The position numbers and the translations under genes were made by a program. Below, piece after piece: positions 30,085 through 38,313 of a DNA stretch of 64,000 nt. The DNA is from Sphingobacterium sp. PCS056 (GTDB lineage: Bacteria; Bacteroidota; Bacteroidia; Sphingobacteriales; Sphingobacteriaceae). The stretch is from assembly GCF_023273895.1 (NCBI RefSeq), contig NZ_CP096883.1:4774001-4838000 (forward strand), written 5' to 3'. Within the stretch, counting starts at the first letter, position 1. Each line of letters opens with the position of its first letter. The notes under the pieces are model-generated. The model had not been told where the DNA came from. It did not search any database and saw only the letters and a list, made by a program, of their open reading frames with translations.

Positions 30085-30175
30085 TTAATATTAATTGATG
30101 ATTTTGTTCGCACAACGTTATTGATCAGCTTAACGCACTAGCCAGAGGTGTTACGAGCACCTTTGGCCTTTTTTT
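30085..30175 (+). ncRNA. Candidate short plus-strand RNA opposite the TonB receptor leader
   Basis: Bounded on the left by a TATATTTG box and on the right by a terminator-shaped hairpin (GCCAGAGGTG at 30141-30150, CACCTTTGGC at 30158-30167) followed by eight or more T, both plus strand. No plus-strand gene explains this terminator. The RNA, about 90 nt, would be antisense to any long minus-strand transcript running from fecR into the receptor gene. Bacteroides loci with sigma/anti-sigma control can carry such repressing cis-antisense RNAs, so the role fits, but this is inferred from signals only. Confidence 0.4.
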
Positions 30176-30201
30176 TAAGCCGATCGGGTATTATAGAGGT
30201 A

Positions 30202-31398
30202 TTAATCGGTCACAATAATCCTCCTTTCTGTCAATTTCAATTTTGCTTTTCCCGTTATTTCAACCATATCCATAATAGCATTCAATGGCTGAGAACGCGA
30301 AACAATGCCATCAAATTTGAGTTTTCCTAAATGTGGTGGACATACGATATCCACATCGTACCAGCGCGATACTTTACGCAGGATACTGGCTAATGGCTCA
30401 CTTTTAAACACAAAATCTCCCGCAGTCCACGCTACCTGCTGCTCGACATCTGCTGTACTTACGACCAGGTGTTTATCTAAGAATGATTGCTGTCCAGGAC
30501 GCAACAGAATCGATTCGCCGTTTAAAGATGAAGTTACCCGCACACTTCCTTCCAGCAGTGTGGTAACTATTCCAGGTTCATCAGGATAGGAATTCACATT
30601 AAAATGCGTACCTAATACTTGGATCTCCTGATGCGCTGTTTCCACATAAAAAGGGATACGCTCGACCCGACCATGTTGACGCTTTTCCATTTTGGCAATT
30701 TCAAAATATACCTCACCGGTCATTTTTACCCGGCGCTCGTGATGTTCAAAATGCAGGGGATAGTGTAAGGTTGATGAAGCATTCAACCAAGCCTTAGAGC
30801 CATCGGGTAAGGTAAGTCGATACTGCCCTCCTTTAGGAGTGGTAATGGTATTGGAAGAATTCCTGTTGCTGGATTGGGATTCGGAAACACTGTAAATAAG
30901 CTGACCACTTTTTGTTTTCTCTACACGCACACCGCCTTCTAAGGCCAATGTTCCGACTGCAACTTCATCTAATGAGATGGTCGAACCATCTGCCAAAGTC
31001 AATAAGGCTTTATCTTCTCCAGGGATTACTACACTTTGCTTATGGTGATCAGGTTCAGATAGGAAAGATTGACGTAACATCAAGTACGATAGGGAACCGA
31101 TGAGCAGTAGTGAAGCCGCGATCTTTAGCCATGGGGAAATTCGAAAGCGGGTATCCGTTTTCTTATTTTTTTTTGCGATCTGCTCCTTGAGGCGGAGATA
31201 ATGATCTTCAACAGTAGTTACGGCAGTATGATAGGCCAACGTTTGGACTATCCGCTTCTGTTCTTCTACTTCTTTACGGTACTGCGCATGGTCTTGCAGC
31301 CAGTTTTCCCATTTGGCAACATCCTGAGCTGGGTATCCTTTACAATAGTTGATGAAGCTCTCATCTGCTAACAATGCTTTCAGATTCAGTTCTTCCAT
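30202..31398 (-). CDS. FecR-family anti-sigma factor
   Basis: A 398-aa inner-membrane protein. The cytoplasmic N-terminal ~85 residues include the FecR N-terminal pattern CKGYPAQDVAKWENWLQDHA; one transmembrane helix follows (LKIAASLLLIGSLSYLML). The periplasmic part holds the FecR domain (TPKGGQYRLTLPDGSKAWLNASSTL, RRVKMTGEVYFEIAK, LGTHFNVNSYPDEPG) and a C-terminal DUF4974/STN-like region (LASILRKVSRWYDVDIVCPP). It should hold the adjacent ECF sigma factor inactive until the STN receptor binds ligand. It lies 50 bp downstream of the sigma gene on the same strand. Confidence 0.93.
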   Translation of the reverse strand: MEELNLKALLADESFINYCKGYPAQDVAKWENWLQDHAQYRKEVEEQKRIVQTLAYHTAVTTVEDHYLRLKEQIAKKNKKTDTRFRISPWLKIAASLLLIGSLSYLMLRQSFLSEPDHHKQSVVIPGEDKALLTLADGSTISLDEVAVGTLALEGGVRVEKTKSGQLIYSVSESQSSNRNSSNTITTPKGGQYRLTLPDGSKAWLNASSTLHYPLHFEHHERRVKMTGEVYFEIAKMEKRQHGRVERIPFYVETAHQEIQVLGTHFNVNSYPDEPGIVTTLLEGSVRVTSSLNGESILLRPGQQSFLDKHLVVSTADVEQQVAWTAGDFVFKSEPLASILRKVSRWYDVDIVCPPHLGKLKFDGIVSRSQPLNAIMDMVEITGKAKLKLTERRIIVTD

Positions 31399-31448
31399 GT
31401 TTTATTTCTCTTCATTTGATCAATAGAGCATGGAGTATGCTATTTTCA

Positions 31449-32078
31449 CTACTGATTTTCTAAAAAAAATAAAAAAAATGTTGAAAGGGCTCCAATGGCT
31501 ATTTTAAGGAAGGTTTCTTGTTCTGCAGTCAACAGATTTCTTAATTTATCCACAGACTTATAGATGGTATTGTAGACGGTATTGATGGAAACACCATTTG
31601 CAGCAGCTATTTCTTGGTAGGATAATCCAAGATAAAATTTCTGATAAATCAGCAAACGTTGTTTCTCGCCCAGCTCATCAACTTTTTCTTTTACAAAGCG
31701 TCCGACCTCATCTTCCGTATAGCGCTGTATAAATCCATCTTCAACAGAAGGGACCTCGCAGTTTTCCAATAAAGTGGCGATGGTCGGAATCATTTCATAC
31801 TTCTTGGCATCATCGCGAAATAGTTTCCGCAAAAAGATGGTAATGATGTAATTATGGAGATGGTGTATGCTGCTACTTTTAGCTCTGTTTTCCCATAAAT
31901 GAAGAAACACATCATTGATAGCATCTTGAATGATATCGATAGCAAAACCACGTTTGGTACCTACATAGCTGAGATAATGATGGTAGTATTCGTAAATCTG
32001 ATAAAACGCTTCTTCACATGCTGCTGCAACAAATGTATTCCAGTGTTCTTTCAGTTCGTGACGTGTTATAAGAGACAT
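31449..32078 (-). CDS. ECF sigma-70 factor (FecI-like, Bacteroidota type)
   Basis: A 209-aa RNA polymerase sigma factor. Region 2 spans about residues 15-95 (FAIDIIQDAINDVFLHLWENR is the sigma-2.2/2.3 signature) and region 4 about 130-190 (LSYQEIAAANGVSINTVYNTIYKSVDKLR, a helix-turn-helix). It is paired with the FecR gene just downstream and should transcribe the TonB/FAS1 locus. Unusually, the last ~20 residues (FLKIAIGALSTFFLFFLENQ) are strongly hydrophobic, as if the C-terminus dipped into the membrane. Confidence 0.92.
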   Translation of the reverse strand: MSLITRHELKEHWNTFVAAACEEAFYQIYEYYHHYLSYVGTKRGFAIDIIQDAINDVFLHLWENRAKSSSIHHLHNYIITIFLRKLFRDDAKKYEMIPTIATLLENCEVPSVEDGFIQRYTEDEVGRFVKEKVDELGEKQRLLIYQKFYLGLSYQEIAAANGVSINTVYNTIYKSVDKLRNLLTAEQETFLKIAIGALSTFFLFFLENQ

Positions 32079-32329
32079 AAATTCAAGATCATACGGTTAA
32101 CTTTTCTTTACAAAGAAATAGAACGCATATTAACAGAGCATTAATTATAAATAACCAAATCATGTCATATTGATCCTCCATATAAAGCCGAGCAGCAGCT
32201 CGGCACACGATGTACCTGCCCCCTGTAGTTTATCTAAAATATCCGATGCCTTTATCCGGATCATTTAAAAGGTATATTATCATATCTGTATGTGTACCTG
32301 ATCTGTTTTCTCAATTTCTTTAATTTTAC

Positions 32330-32350
32330 AAATGCAACTATATTGCATTT
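32330..32350. promoter_or_regulatory. Palindromic operator overlapping a promoter (candidate Zur box)
   Basis: Arms AAATGCAA (32330-32337) and TTGCATTT (32343-32350), 5-nt centre. The right arm supplies the TTG of the -33 element, so a bound repressor would block polymerase. The downstream genes include a COG0523 GTPase, a family often controlled by the zinc repressor Zur. Zur is an inference; the dyad itself is plain. Confidence 0.55.
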
Positions 32351-32373
32351 ACTATATTAGTTTTATATCTTTG
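32343..32373 (+). promoter_or_regulatory. Bacteroidota promoter for the COG0523 unit
   Basis: TTGC (32343-32346) and TATCTTTG (32366-32373) are separated by 19 bp and match the -33 TTG and -7 TAnnTTTG elements. Transcription would start near 32380, about 27 bp before the small ORF. No other feature was seen in the 250 bp before it. Confidence 0.6.
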
Positions 32374-32406
32374 TTTTTGTATTACACTTAAGAAAACAGA
32401 TTATAT

Positions 32407-32628
32407 ATGATACCTGAAACATTTGAACAATGGAAAACCTGTTTGGTACATGATTGCAAGATCCCGCTAACAGCAGAATTTGCAAGAACAAGACTTGCTG
32501 TTTACCAGGACTTCAATAAGTCGGAAACGAAAACATTCATCCGCTTATATGGCCCTCAACACCATCAAAACATCATTGGCTGGTTTACAAAAATAGTTGA
32601 AGGTTCGATTGAGGATCAGATCAGCTAG
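32407..32628 (+). CDS. Small conserved-looking hypothetical protein
   Basis: A 73-aa soluble, mostly helical protein (MIPETFEQWKTCLVHDCKIP, then LTAEFARTRLAVYQ and LYGPQHHQNIIGWFTKIVEG). It has no signal peptide or membrane segment and two Cys in the first 20 residues. It sits between a repressible promoter and the COG0523 GTPase, 64 bp upstream of it on the same strand, so it is likely in the same unit. Codon use looks native and the start is well placed behind the promoter. Function unknown; a metal-starvation role is inferred only from context. Confidence 0.7.
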   Translation: MIPETFEQWKTCLVHDCKIPLTAEFARTRLAVYQDFNKSETKTFIRLYGPQHHQNIIGWFTKIVEGSIEDQIS

Positions 32629-32692
32629 GTTTTACACGTGCGGACTTTATCTCACGCAAGTACCCCTACCACTTACATTAAAATACTAAAGA

Positions 32693-33943
32693 ATGAAATA
32701 CATGCAGACAAAAACATCCGTATCCACTCCTGATGGGATCACGCAAAAGAAACTCCCCGTTACCGTATTAAGCGGTTTTCTTGGTGCTGGAAAAACAACC
32801 CTCCTCAATCATATTTTACATAATAAGGAGGGATTGAAGGTAGCAGTGATCGTCAACGATATGAGCGAGGTCAATGTGGACGCGCGCTTGGTTGAACATC
32901 AGCACACGCTATCACGTACAGAAGAAAAATTGGTTGAAATGAGCAACGGTTGCATTTGCTGTACCCTGCGCGAAGATCTCATGGTTGAGGTGGAAAAACT
33001 CGCGAATGAAGGTCGATTTGATTATTTATTGATTGAGAGCACAGGCATCAGTGAGCCTATTCCGGTAGCGCAGACTTTTTCCTATGTTGACGAAGATCAA
33101 GGTATAGACTTGTCTCGCTTCAGCTATATCGACACCATGGTGACGGTGGTGGATTGCTTTAACTTTTTCAAAGATTTTGGTACAAATGAAATGCTACAGG
33201 ATCGCAATCTAACAGATATGGAAGGTGACGACCGAACGATCGTCAACCTGCTGACCGACCAGATCGAGTTTGCGAATGTCATCATCTTGAATAAAACAGA
33301 TCTGGTGGATGCTGGGACCGTTGGTGTTTTAAAGGCTGCGATACACAAATTAAACCCTGGAGCAAAAATAATCAGTTCTGCTTTTGGAAAAGTAAGTCCA
33401 AAAGAAGTATTAAACACCAAACTTTTTGATTTTGAGGAAGCCCAGACTTCGGCAGGATGGCAAAAGGAATTGGAGTCGGAACAGCATACTCCCGAAACAG
33501 AAGAATATGGCATCAGTTCGTTTGTATTCAGAAATCAAAGACCTTTTCATCCTGAGCGGTTTTGGCATTACTTAAACCATCAGTATCCCGCAGGTATTAT
33601 ACGTGCCAAGGGTCTTTTCTGGCTAGCCTCCCGTCGTGATGAAGCTTTAAATTTTTCTCAGGCTGGCGGCTCTTCGCGCCTAGAGACTGCTGGTGTGTGG
33701 TGGATCAGTATGTCCTACTTCGAACGCATACAATTTGAAAGTTACGTCGCCAATAAAGACTATATCGAAGGTCGCTGGAGTAAACAATGGGGGGATAGAA
33801 TAAATGAACTTGTCTTTATTGGACAAGACATCAATGAAAAGAAGGTGAGGATGGATCTGGAAAAATGCTTACTCCAAGAAGATGAGTTTTATCTGTTTGA
33901 TAAAAATATCAGGTTTGAAGATCCTTTTCCAACAAATATATAA
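32693..33943 (+). CDS. COG0523 (CobW/ZigA-type) GTPase, putative zinc metallochaperone
   Basis: A 416-aa G3E-family GTPase. Visible are the Walker A (GFLGAGKTTLL), the family CxCC metal site (NGCICCTLRED), the switch segment LLIESTGISEP, and NKTD for guanine recognition. The C-terminal CobW_C domain carries IRAKGLFWLASR and the aromatic WWISM segment. Members insert or deliver metal, often under zinc starvation; no His-rich loop typical of cobalt (CobW) or nickel (HypB/UreG) chaperones was seen. The ATG at 32693 precedes a second Met (MQTKTS) at residue 4. An upstream palindrome over the promoter suggests control by a metal sensor. A terminator follows. Confidence 0.88.
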   Translation: MKYMQTKTSVSTPDGITQKKLPVTVLSGFLGAGKTTLLNHILHNKEGLKVAVIVNDMSEVNVDARLVEHQHTLSRTEEKLVEMSNGCICCTLREDLMVEVEKLANEGRFDYLLIESTGISEPIPVAQTFSYVDEDQGIDLSRFSYIDTMVTVVDCFNFFKDFGTNEMLQDRNLTDMEGDDRTIVNLLTDQIEFANVIILNKTDLVDAGTVGVLKAAIHKLNPGAKIISSAFGKVSPKEVLNTKLFDFEEAQTSAGWQKELESEQHTPETEEYGISSFVFRNQRPFHPERFWHYLNHQYPAGIIRAKGLFWLASRRDEALNFSQAGGSSRLETAGVWWISMSYFERIQFESYVANKDYIEGRWSKQWGDRINELVFIGQDINEKKVRMDLEKCLLQEDEFYLFDKNIRFEDPFPTNI

Positions 33944-33970
33944 GGTAGATCATCTTGACTAAAAATGAAA

Positions 33971-34008
33971 TAACATGGTTGCATACATAAGCACCATGTT
34001 ATTTTTTT
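33971..34008 (+). terminator. Rho-independent terminator
   Basis: A 9-bp stem (TAACATGGT at 33971-33979, ACCATGTTA at 33993-34001) followed by seven T, 28 bp after the COG0523 stop. The remaining ~240 bp to the next gene hold nothing I can name. Confidence 0.85.
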
Positions 34009-34249
34009 ATCAGGGGACATCAACCTGCCATTATTCTTTTCATCATCAAATTCAACTGATCATAAGCTTTACTTTTAAAAAGTTCTAAACCTGAGCAGAT
34101 CAAAATAATGGAGGATCCCTTCACGTCTATCCATAACCTTTCAATAAATTATCTAAAAAAAATGGCAAGATAACACAGCATCTTGTCATTGATGATCCTA
34201 TCATGATCGAGTACCTTTGTCTTAATCGATATGCAAATTACGTTGAGAC

Positions 34250-35224
34250 ATGGATAAGAAAAATATAGCCATTTTGATATTACCAGATGTACAATTATTA
34301 GATGTAGCAGGACCTACTGATGTCTTTCATACGGCCAATGAAATTGTAAAAAAGGCAGGTTATGGAGCTCGTTATGAGCTTCATTACCTCTCGGCATTAA
34401 AATCAGAAACTGTCGTATCGAACTCAGGTATCAAGCTCCAATGCGATTCGAGCATTTATGATATAGCCATACCGCTAGATACCTTGATTATTGCTGGTAC
34501 GCACCCCAATTTATTTGCAAATCTTGACGAAACGGTCTACATGTGGCTCAACCAGATATACCCCCAAATAAATCGCCTAGCTTCAATTTGTGTCGGTACA
34601 TTTCTGATGGCCAAAAGCGGTCTGCTGAAAAATAAAACGGTGACCACACACTGGAAATATGCAGGATTGCTCAAAAGTATGTATCCTGAGATCGATGTTG
34701 ATGCTCGATCCATCTTTTTAAAGGATGGCGATATCTACAGTTCTGGCGGAATCACTTCTGGCATTAATCTGGCGTTGCATTTAGTTGAGGAGGATTTGGG
34801 ACGAGACATAACCATACAGGTGTCCAAGCATCTGGTATTTGGAGTACATCGACTCTCGGATCAATCACTTTTTTCTGAAGAATTACCTGCTCTTGAAGAT
34901 ATGAGTGAACTTGTTCAAAAAGTATATCACTATGTTAACGCCCATATTGGAGAAACATTCACTCTTGAACAACTGGCGGACGCAGTACACATGAGTTCAC
35001 GCAACTTCTCCCGTGTCTTTAAAAAAGAAGCTACTATTCCTCCGGGACAATTTGTCGAAAAAATACGTTTAGAAAAAGCGAAACAGCTCCTCGCCTATAC
35101 TGCTGACACCTTAGCTATTATCAGTGTGCTATGTGGCTATGATCAGGTCAGTTCCTTAAATAAACTGTTCGATAAATACTATAATATTAGTGCTTCCCAA
35201 TATCGAAAAACATTTCAACATTAA
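34250..35224 (+). CDS. GlxA-type transcriptional regulator (DJ-1/PfpI + AraC)
   Basis: A 324-aa regulator. Residues ~5-185 form a DJ-1/PfpI-like domain (LLDVAGPTDVFHTANEI, ASICVGTFLMAKSG with the nucleophile-elbow Cys, TTHWKYAGLLKSMYP); residues ~220-324 are a two-HTH AraC domain (FTLEQLADAVHMSSRNFSRVFKKE and ISVLCGYDQVSSLNKLFDKYY). Such proteins sense small molecules or stress with a non-catalytic PfpI-like domain. The next gene, 21 bp away, is a stand-alone DJ-1/PfpI protein, so the two are probably co-transcribed. Confidence 0.9.
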   Translation: MDKKNIAILILPDVQLLDVAGPTDVFHTANEIVKKAGYGARYELHYLSALKSETVVSNSGIKLQCDSSIYDIAIPLDTLIIAGTHPNLFANLDETVYMWLNQIYPQINRLASICVGTFLMAKSGLLKNKTVTTHWKYAGLLKSMYPEIDVDARSIFLKDGDIYSSGGITSGINLALHLVEEDLGRDITIQVSKHLVFGVHRLSDQSLFSEELPALEDMSELVQKVYHYVNAHIGETFTLEQLADAVHMSSRNFSRVFKKEATIPPGQFVEKIRLEKAKQLLAYTADTLAIISVLCGYDQVSSLNKLFDKYYNISASQYRKTFQH

Positions 35225-35245
35225 TTCATATATACCTTTTAAAAA

Positions 35246-35878
35246 ATGAATATCAATAAAGATAAAACAACTCAGAACATTGCATTTTTTGTTTTTGACC
35301 AAGTAGAAGTATTGGATCTAAACGGACCTTTGGATGTGTTTGTAAAAGCAAATATACTCGTACCGAATAGCTTTAACTGTTACACGGTGGCTTTGGATGC
35401 TACGCCTATATTTGCAGAATCCAATACCATGCAAATTATTCCTAATTATACAATTGATAATTGTCCACAAGCAGATCTGATTATCGTACCTGGAGCATTT
35501 CCTGAGACAGTGATCAAATTATTTAAAGACGAGCATTTTGAATCCCGATTCACAGCATGGATTACAGCTCAGGCACAACGTGATACTGTAATTGCCAGTA
35601 TTTGTACAGGTGCGCTATTACTTTCTAATACCCATATTTTAGATGGAAAAGCGATTACCAGTCATTTTATGATAACAGATCTTTTACAAGAATTAAATCC
35701 GAACAGTCAAGTGATGACAGGACCTCGATACATTGATGAAGGGAATTTGGTAACAACAGCGGGAATCACAGCAGGTATAGATGCGGCCTTATATATGGTA
35801 ACAGATATACTTGGAAAGGATGTGGCTAAACAGATTATTGAAATTTTTGAGTATAAATCAGATTTGCAAATTCATTAA
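35246..35878 (+). CDS. DJ-1/PfpI family protein
   Basis: A 210-aa cytoplasmic protein of the class I glutamine-amidotransferase-like superfamily. FFVFDQVEVLDLNGPLDVFV opens the fold, VIASICTGALLLSNT carries the nucleophile-elbow Cys, and SHFMITDLLQELNP gives the partner position where many relatives have His. Relatives include isonitrile hydratases and glyoxalase-III-like enzymes; this sequence has the ASICTGA motif of the isonitrile-hydratase branch, but the substrate is not assured. It follows the GlxA-type regulator and is likely its target or partner. Confidence 0.87.
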   Translation: MNINKDKTTQNIAFFVFDQVEVLDLNGPLDVFVKANILVPNSFNCYTVALDATPIFAESNTMQIIPNYTIDNCPQADLIIVPGAFPETVIKLFKDEHFESRFTAWITAQAQRDTVIASICTGALLLSNTHILDGKAITSHFMITDLLQELNPNSQVMTGPRYIDEGNLVTTAGITAGIDAALYMVTDILGKDVAKQIIEIFEYKSDLQIH

Positions 35879-36060
35879 CCTTACCTATCTGGGTAACCGT
35901 CTCTTTTAAGATTGAAAATCAGTCTTTAGATGATCTCTTCACCTATCCATTCTTTCTAAGATCGAGTAAATGACAGCAATGAAAGGATTGAGCAATCCAT
36001 TCAAACGCATATCCTGTGGATTTTACTTTCAGTTTTTAAAGCGGTAGCTAGGTTCTTTTT

Positions 36061-36089
36061 AAATCACTTCATTCGACATGAAGTGATTT
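36061..36089. repeat. Perfect 11-bp inverted repeat in the 35.9-36.2 kb gap
   Basis: Arms AAATCACTTCA (36061-36071) and TGAAGTGATTT (36079-36089) with a 7-nt loop and no T run after it on the plus strand. It may be a weak terminator on the minus side or a regulator site ahead of the CPBP gene. The rest of this ~370-bp gap shows no gene. Confidence 0.45.
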
Positions 36090-36245
36090 AAGCCATTACC
36101 GACTTTTTTTGATCGTGTTTTAAAGCATTATACCCCATTTCTTAATCGATCAAAAAATAGCTTCTATCGGTTGATCATACCTTTTCATCGGTAGAATTTT
36201 TAAAGGATGTGGCGTTGCTCTACTTTTAAAGAAAAATTAAAAGAT

Positions 36246-36983
36246 ATGTCACTATACACACCGCTTATTTGGATCTCTTTCATGCTACCGTTAATAGCTA
36301 TTGCATTTGCCAAAACGAAAAAAGTAAATTCAAAATTTTTAATCCTTTTCATCGTCTATTTTTTAGCTGATTGTTATATCCAGCATTTTAGCAGACAGTA
36401 TGTTAGCCTTGATTCCATTGGATTAAAATTTTCTTGGGTCGGTAAAATCTTAAGTTTATTGTTAGCGCTGACCATCATTTTTTCGGTAAGCAAAACTCAT
36501 CGTGAGCAGATCGGATTCACCTCGAAAAGTAATACAAAGAAACAGGTCCGATTCGGGATTTTTCTATTCCTTGGATTCTTACTTTTTGATTTGATTTTCA
36601 AATTGATCCTATTCCCTAAAGGAGGTCATTTTAATCTTGAGACATTCGCTTTCCAGGCAACAATGCCCGGTTTAACGGAAGAATTGGTCTTCAGGGGGAT
36701 TTGCTTTTGGCTTCTTGATCAAGCTTTTACTCCCCAATGGAATATCAAAGGGATCTCATTGGGTTGGGGATTTGTTATCGTGACGCTTTTATTCAGTGTT
36801 GCACATGGTGTTGTGCTCACGAAAGATCATCAACTCAAATTTGATATCATCACGATCATCTACCTCACGCTGATATCTTCGTTAAGTGTGGGTTTGTTAC
36901 GGAAATTTTCAGGCAATCTTGTTTACCCAGTAATAGGTCACAATATGATCAATGTATTAAATGCCTTGATCCGAATATTATAA
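36246..36983 (+). CDS. CPBP (CAAX-like) intramembrane metalloprotease
   Basis: A membrane protein of about 245 aa when read from the ATG at 36246; the frame extends to 36207 but that adds a charged 13-residue tail before the first helix. Eight or so hydrophobic segments. The family motifs are all present: EELVFRG (EExxxR), FSVAHG (FxxxH) and HNMIN (HxxxN/D). CPBP proteases act in bacteriocin immunity, signalling or peptide processing. No partner gene is evident nearby, so its role stays open. The start choice rests on topology and the AT-rich sequence just upstream. Confidence 0.85.
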   Translation: MSLYTPLIWISFMLPLIAIAFAKTKKVNSKFLILFIVYFLADCYIQHFSRQYVSLDSIGLKFSWVGKILSLLLALTIIFSVSKTHREQIGFTSKSNTKKQVRFGIFLFLGFLLFDLIFKLILFPKGGHFNLETFAFQATMPGLTEELVFRGICFWLLDQAFTPQWNIKGISLGWGFVIVTLLFSVAHGVVLTKDHQLKFDIITIIYLTLISSLSVGLLRKFSGNLVYPVIGHNMINVLNALIRIL

Positions 36984-37103
36984 CTAAAAGATTGCTTAGA
37001 AAGCGCAATGGATAAGTTAAGAAGCTTCAAATTAGTAATGAATATTACCCGAGTCATCCGTATTTTTTATACAAAAACTATCCCTATAAAGCGTTCAAAA
37101 AAC

Positions 37104-37111
37104 TATATTTG
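37104..37111 (+). promoter_or_regulatory. -7 box (TATATTTG) of the second LytS operon
   Basis: An exact TAnnTTTG match 24 bp before the kinase start, which would leave a leader of roughly 17 nt. A -33 TTG is not obvious 19-21 bp upstream. Confidence 0.45.
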
Positions 37112-37134
37112 GTTGATCTTTTTAAACACATTTC

Positions 37135-38313
37135 ATGTCGCAGGATACACAGGTTTTCTCCAGCTACTTAACGAGTAAGATAGCAGAATTTGATTTTGAG
37201 CGTTTATATACCAAAACAAATCGACTGCTGCTGCATGTATGCATGTGGTTTACTTTTTCAGTCTTATTGCTGCTGAGCTATATACTGGCATACAAACTCT
37301 CTCTGTTTAATGCTGTGATCCTCACCATCAGGATGACGACTGTTAATATGCTCGTATTCTATCTCTTCTTTTATGTCTTGCTACCCAAGATTTTAGCTGG
37401 AGGCAGGAATAAGATCATTATACTATTGATCATTAGTTTGCCTTTCCTGTTGTTTATCTGGATTGCGATCACCTATTTCTTTTCCCAGCTCTATCATGCT
37501 TTGGGGTTTGAAATCGAAAATGGGGAACTTAAAGGTGCGATTAAGATGAGTGCCGATCAAACGTTTTTACAGGCTGTTTCTTTCAAACGCATGATCTCGC
37601 AGGCCTTCATCGTGATTTCGATTCTATCGCCCTTCTTTTTTGTGAAAATTCTATTTGAAATCTCTAAACTTTATAGTAAAACTTTAAAAATTCAGCAGGA
37701 AAAAGCAAGCTTAGAAATAGAAAATATCCATATTGAAAAAAACTTTTTAAAAGCCCAGCTCAATCCACATTTTCTGTTCAATACCTTAAACAATCTATAT
37801 GGGCTTGCGATAAAAAAAGATCCCGCAACGCCAGATGTGATCGTCAATCTTTCGGATATTATGAGTTACACCCTCTATGAATCCAATACAGAAAAGGTAT
37901 CCTTACAAAAAGAACTGGAATTTATAAAAAACTATAGCGAACTTGAAAAAATGCGCTATCCGGCTGATAAAAAGATTGTATTACACCTTCCTGATGAAAA
38001 CAATTTGATAGGATTATATATTGCTCCATTGCTCACTTTTACTTTTATAGAAAATGCCTTTAAATATGGTCTTAGCCATAACAAAGAACAGTTTATATAT
38101 TTGAGTATAAAAATTGAGGACAATCAATTTTACTTTCATCTTGAAAATGATGTAGATGACCATGTTTCCCAAAAAGAGTTTGGAGGTATTGGGATTGCGA
38201 ATGTTCAAAAGCGCTTGCAGTTGTTATATCCCGATAAACATGAACTCAGGATTGAAAATCTCCAACATAAATTTGTTGTCAGCTTAAAAATAAATTTAAC
38301 AACTCATGGATAA
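37135..38313 (+). CDS. LytS/YehU-type sensor histidine kinase
   Basis: A 392-aa inner-membrane kinase: four hydrophobic helices in residues ~30-190, a coiled-coil linker (KIQQEKASLEIENIHIEK), the phospho-acceptor motif LNPHFLFNTLNNLYGLAIKK, an N-box (LLTFTFIENAFKYGLSHN) and a G-box (GGIGIANVQKRLQLLYP). It overlaps the start of its response regulator by 8 bp. Similar in design to the kinase at 12.5-13.7 kb, but the sequences are diverged, so not a recent duplicate. The stimulus is unknown. Confidence 0.92.
   Translation: MSQDTQVFSSYLTSKIAEFDFERLYTKTNRLLLHVCMWFTFSVLLLLSYILAYKLSLFNAVILTIRMTTVNMLVFYLFFYVLLPKILAGGRNKIIILLIISLPFLLFIWIAITYFFSQLYHALGFEIENGELKGAIKMSADQTFLQAVSFKRMISQAFIVISILSPFFFVKILFEISKLYSKTLKIQQEKASLEIENIHIEKNFLKAQLNPHFLFNTLNNLYGLAIKKDPATPDVIVNLSDIMSYTLYESNTEKVSLQKELEFIKNYSELEKMRYPADKKIVLHLPDENNLIGLYIAPLLTFTFIENAFKYGLSHNKEQFIYLSIKIEDNQFYFHLENDVDDHVSQKEFGGIGIANVQKRLQLLYPDKHELRIENLQHKFVVSLKINLTTHG

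Noticed and set aside
30141..30167. Hairpin taken as the terminator of the sigma/FecR unit
   Set aside because: On the minus strand the hairpin is preceded by A residues and followed by mixed sequence; the T run lies only on the plus strand.
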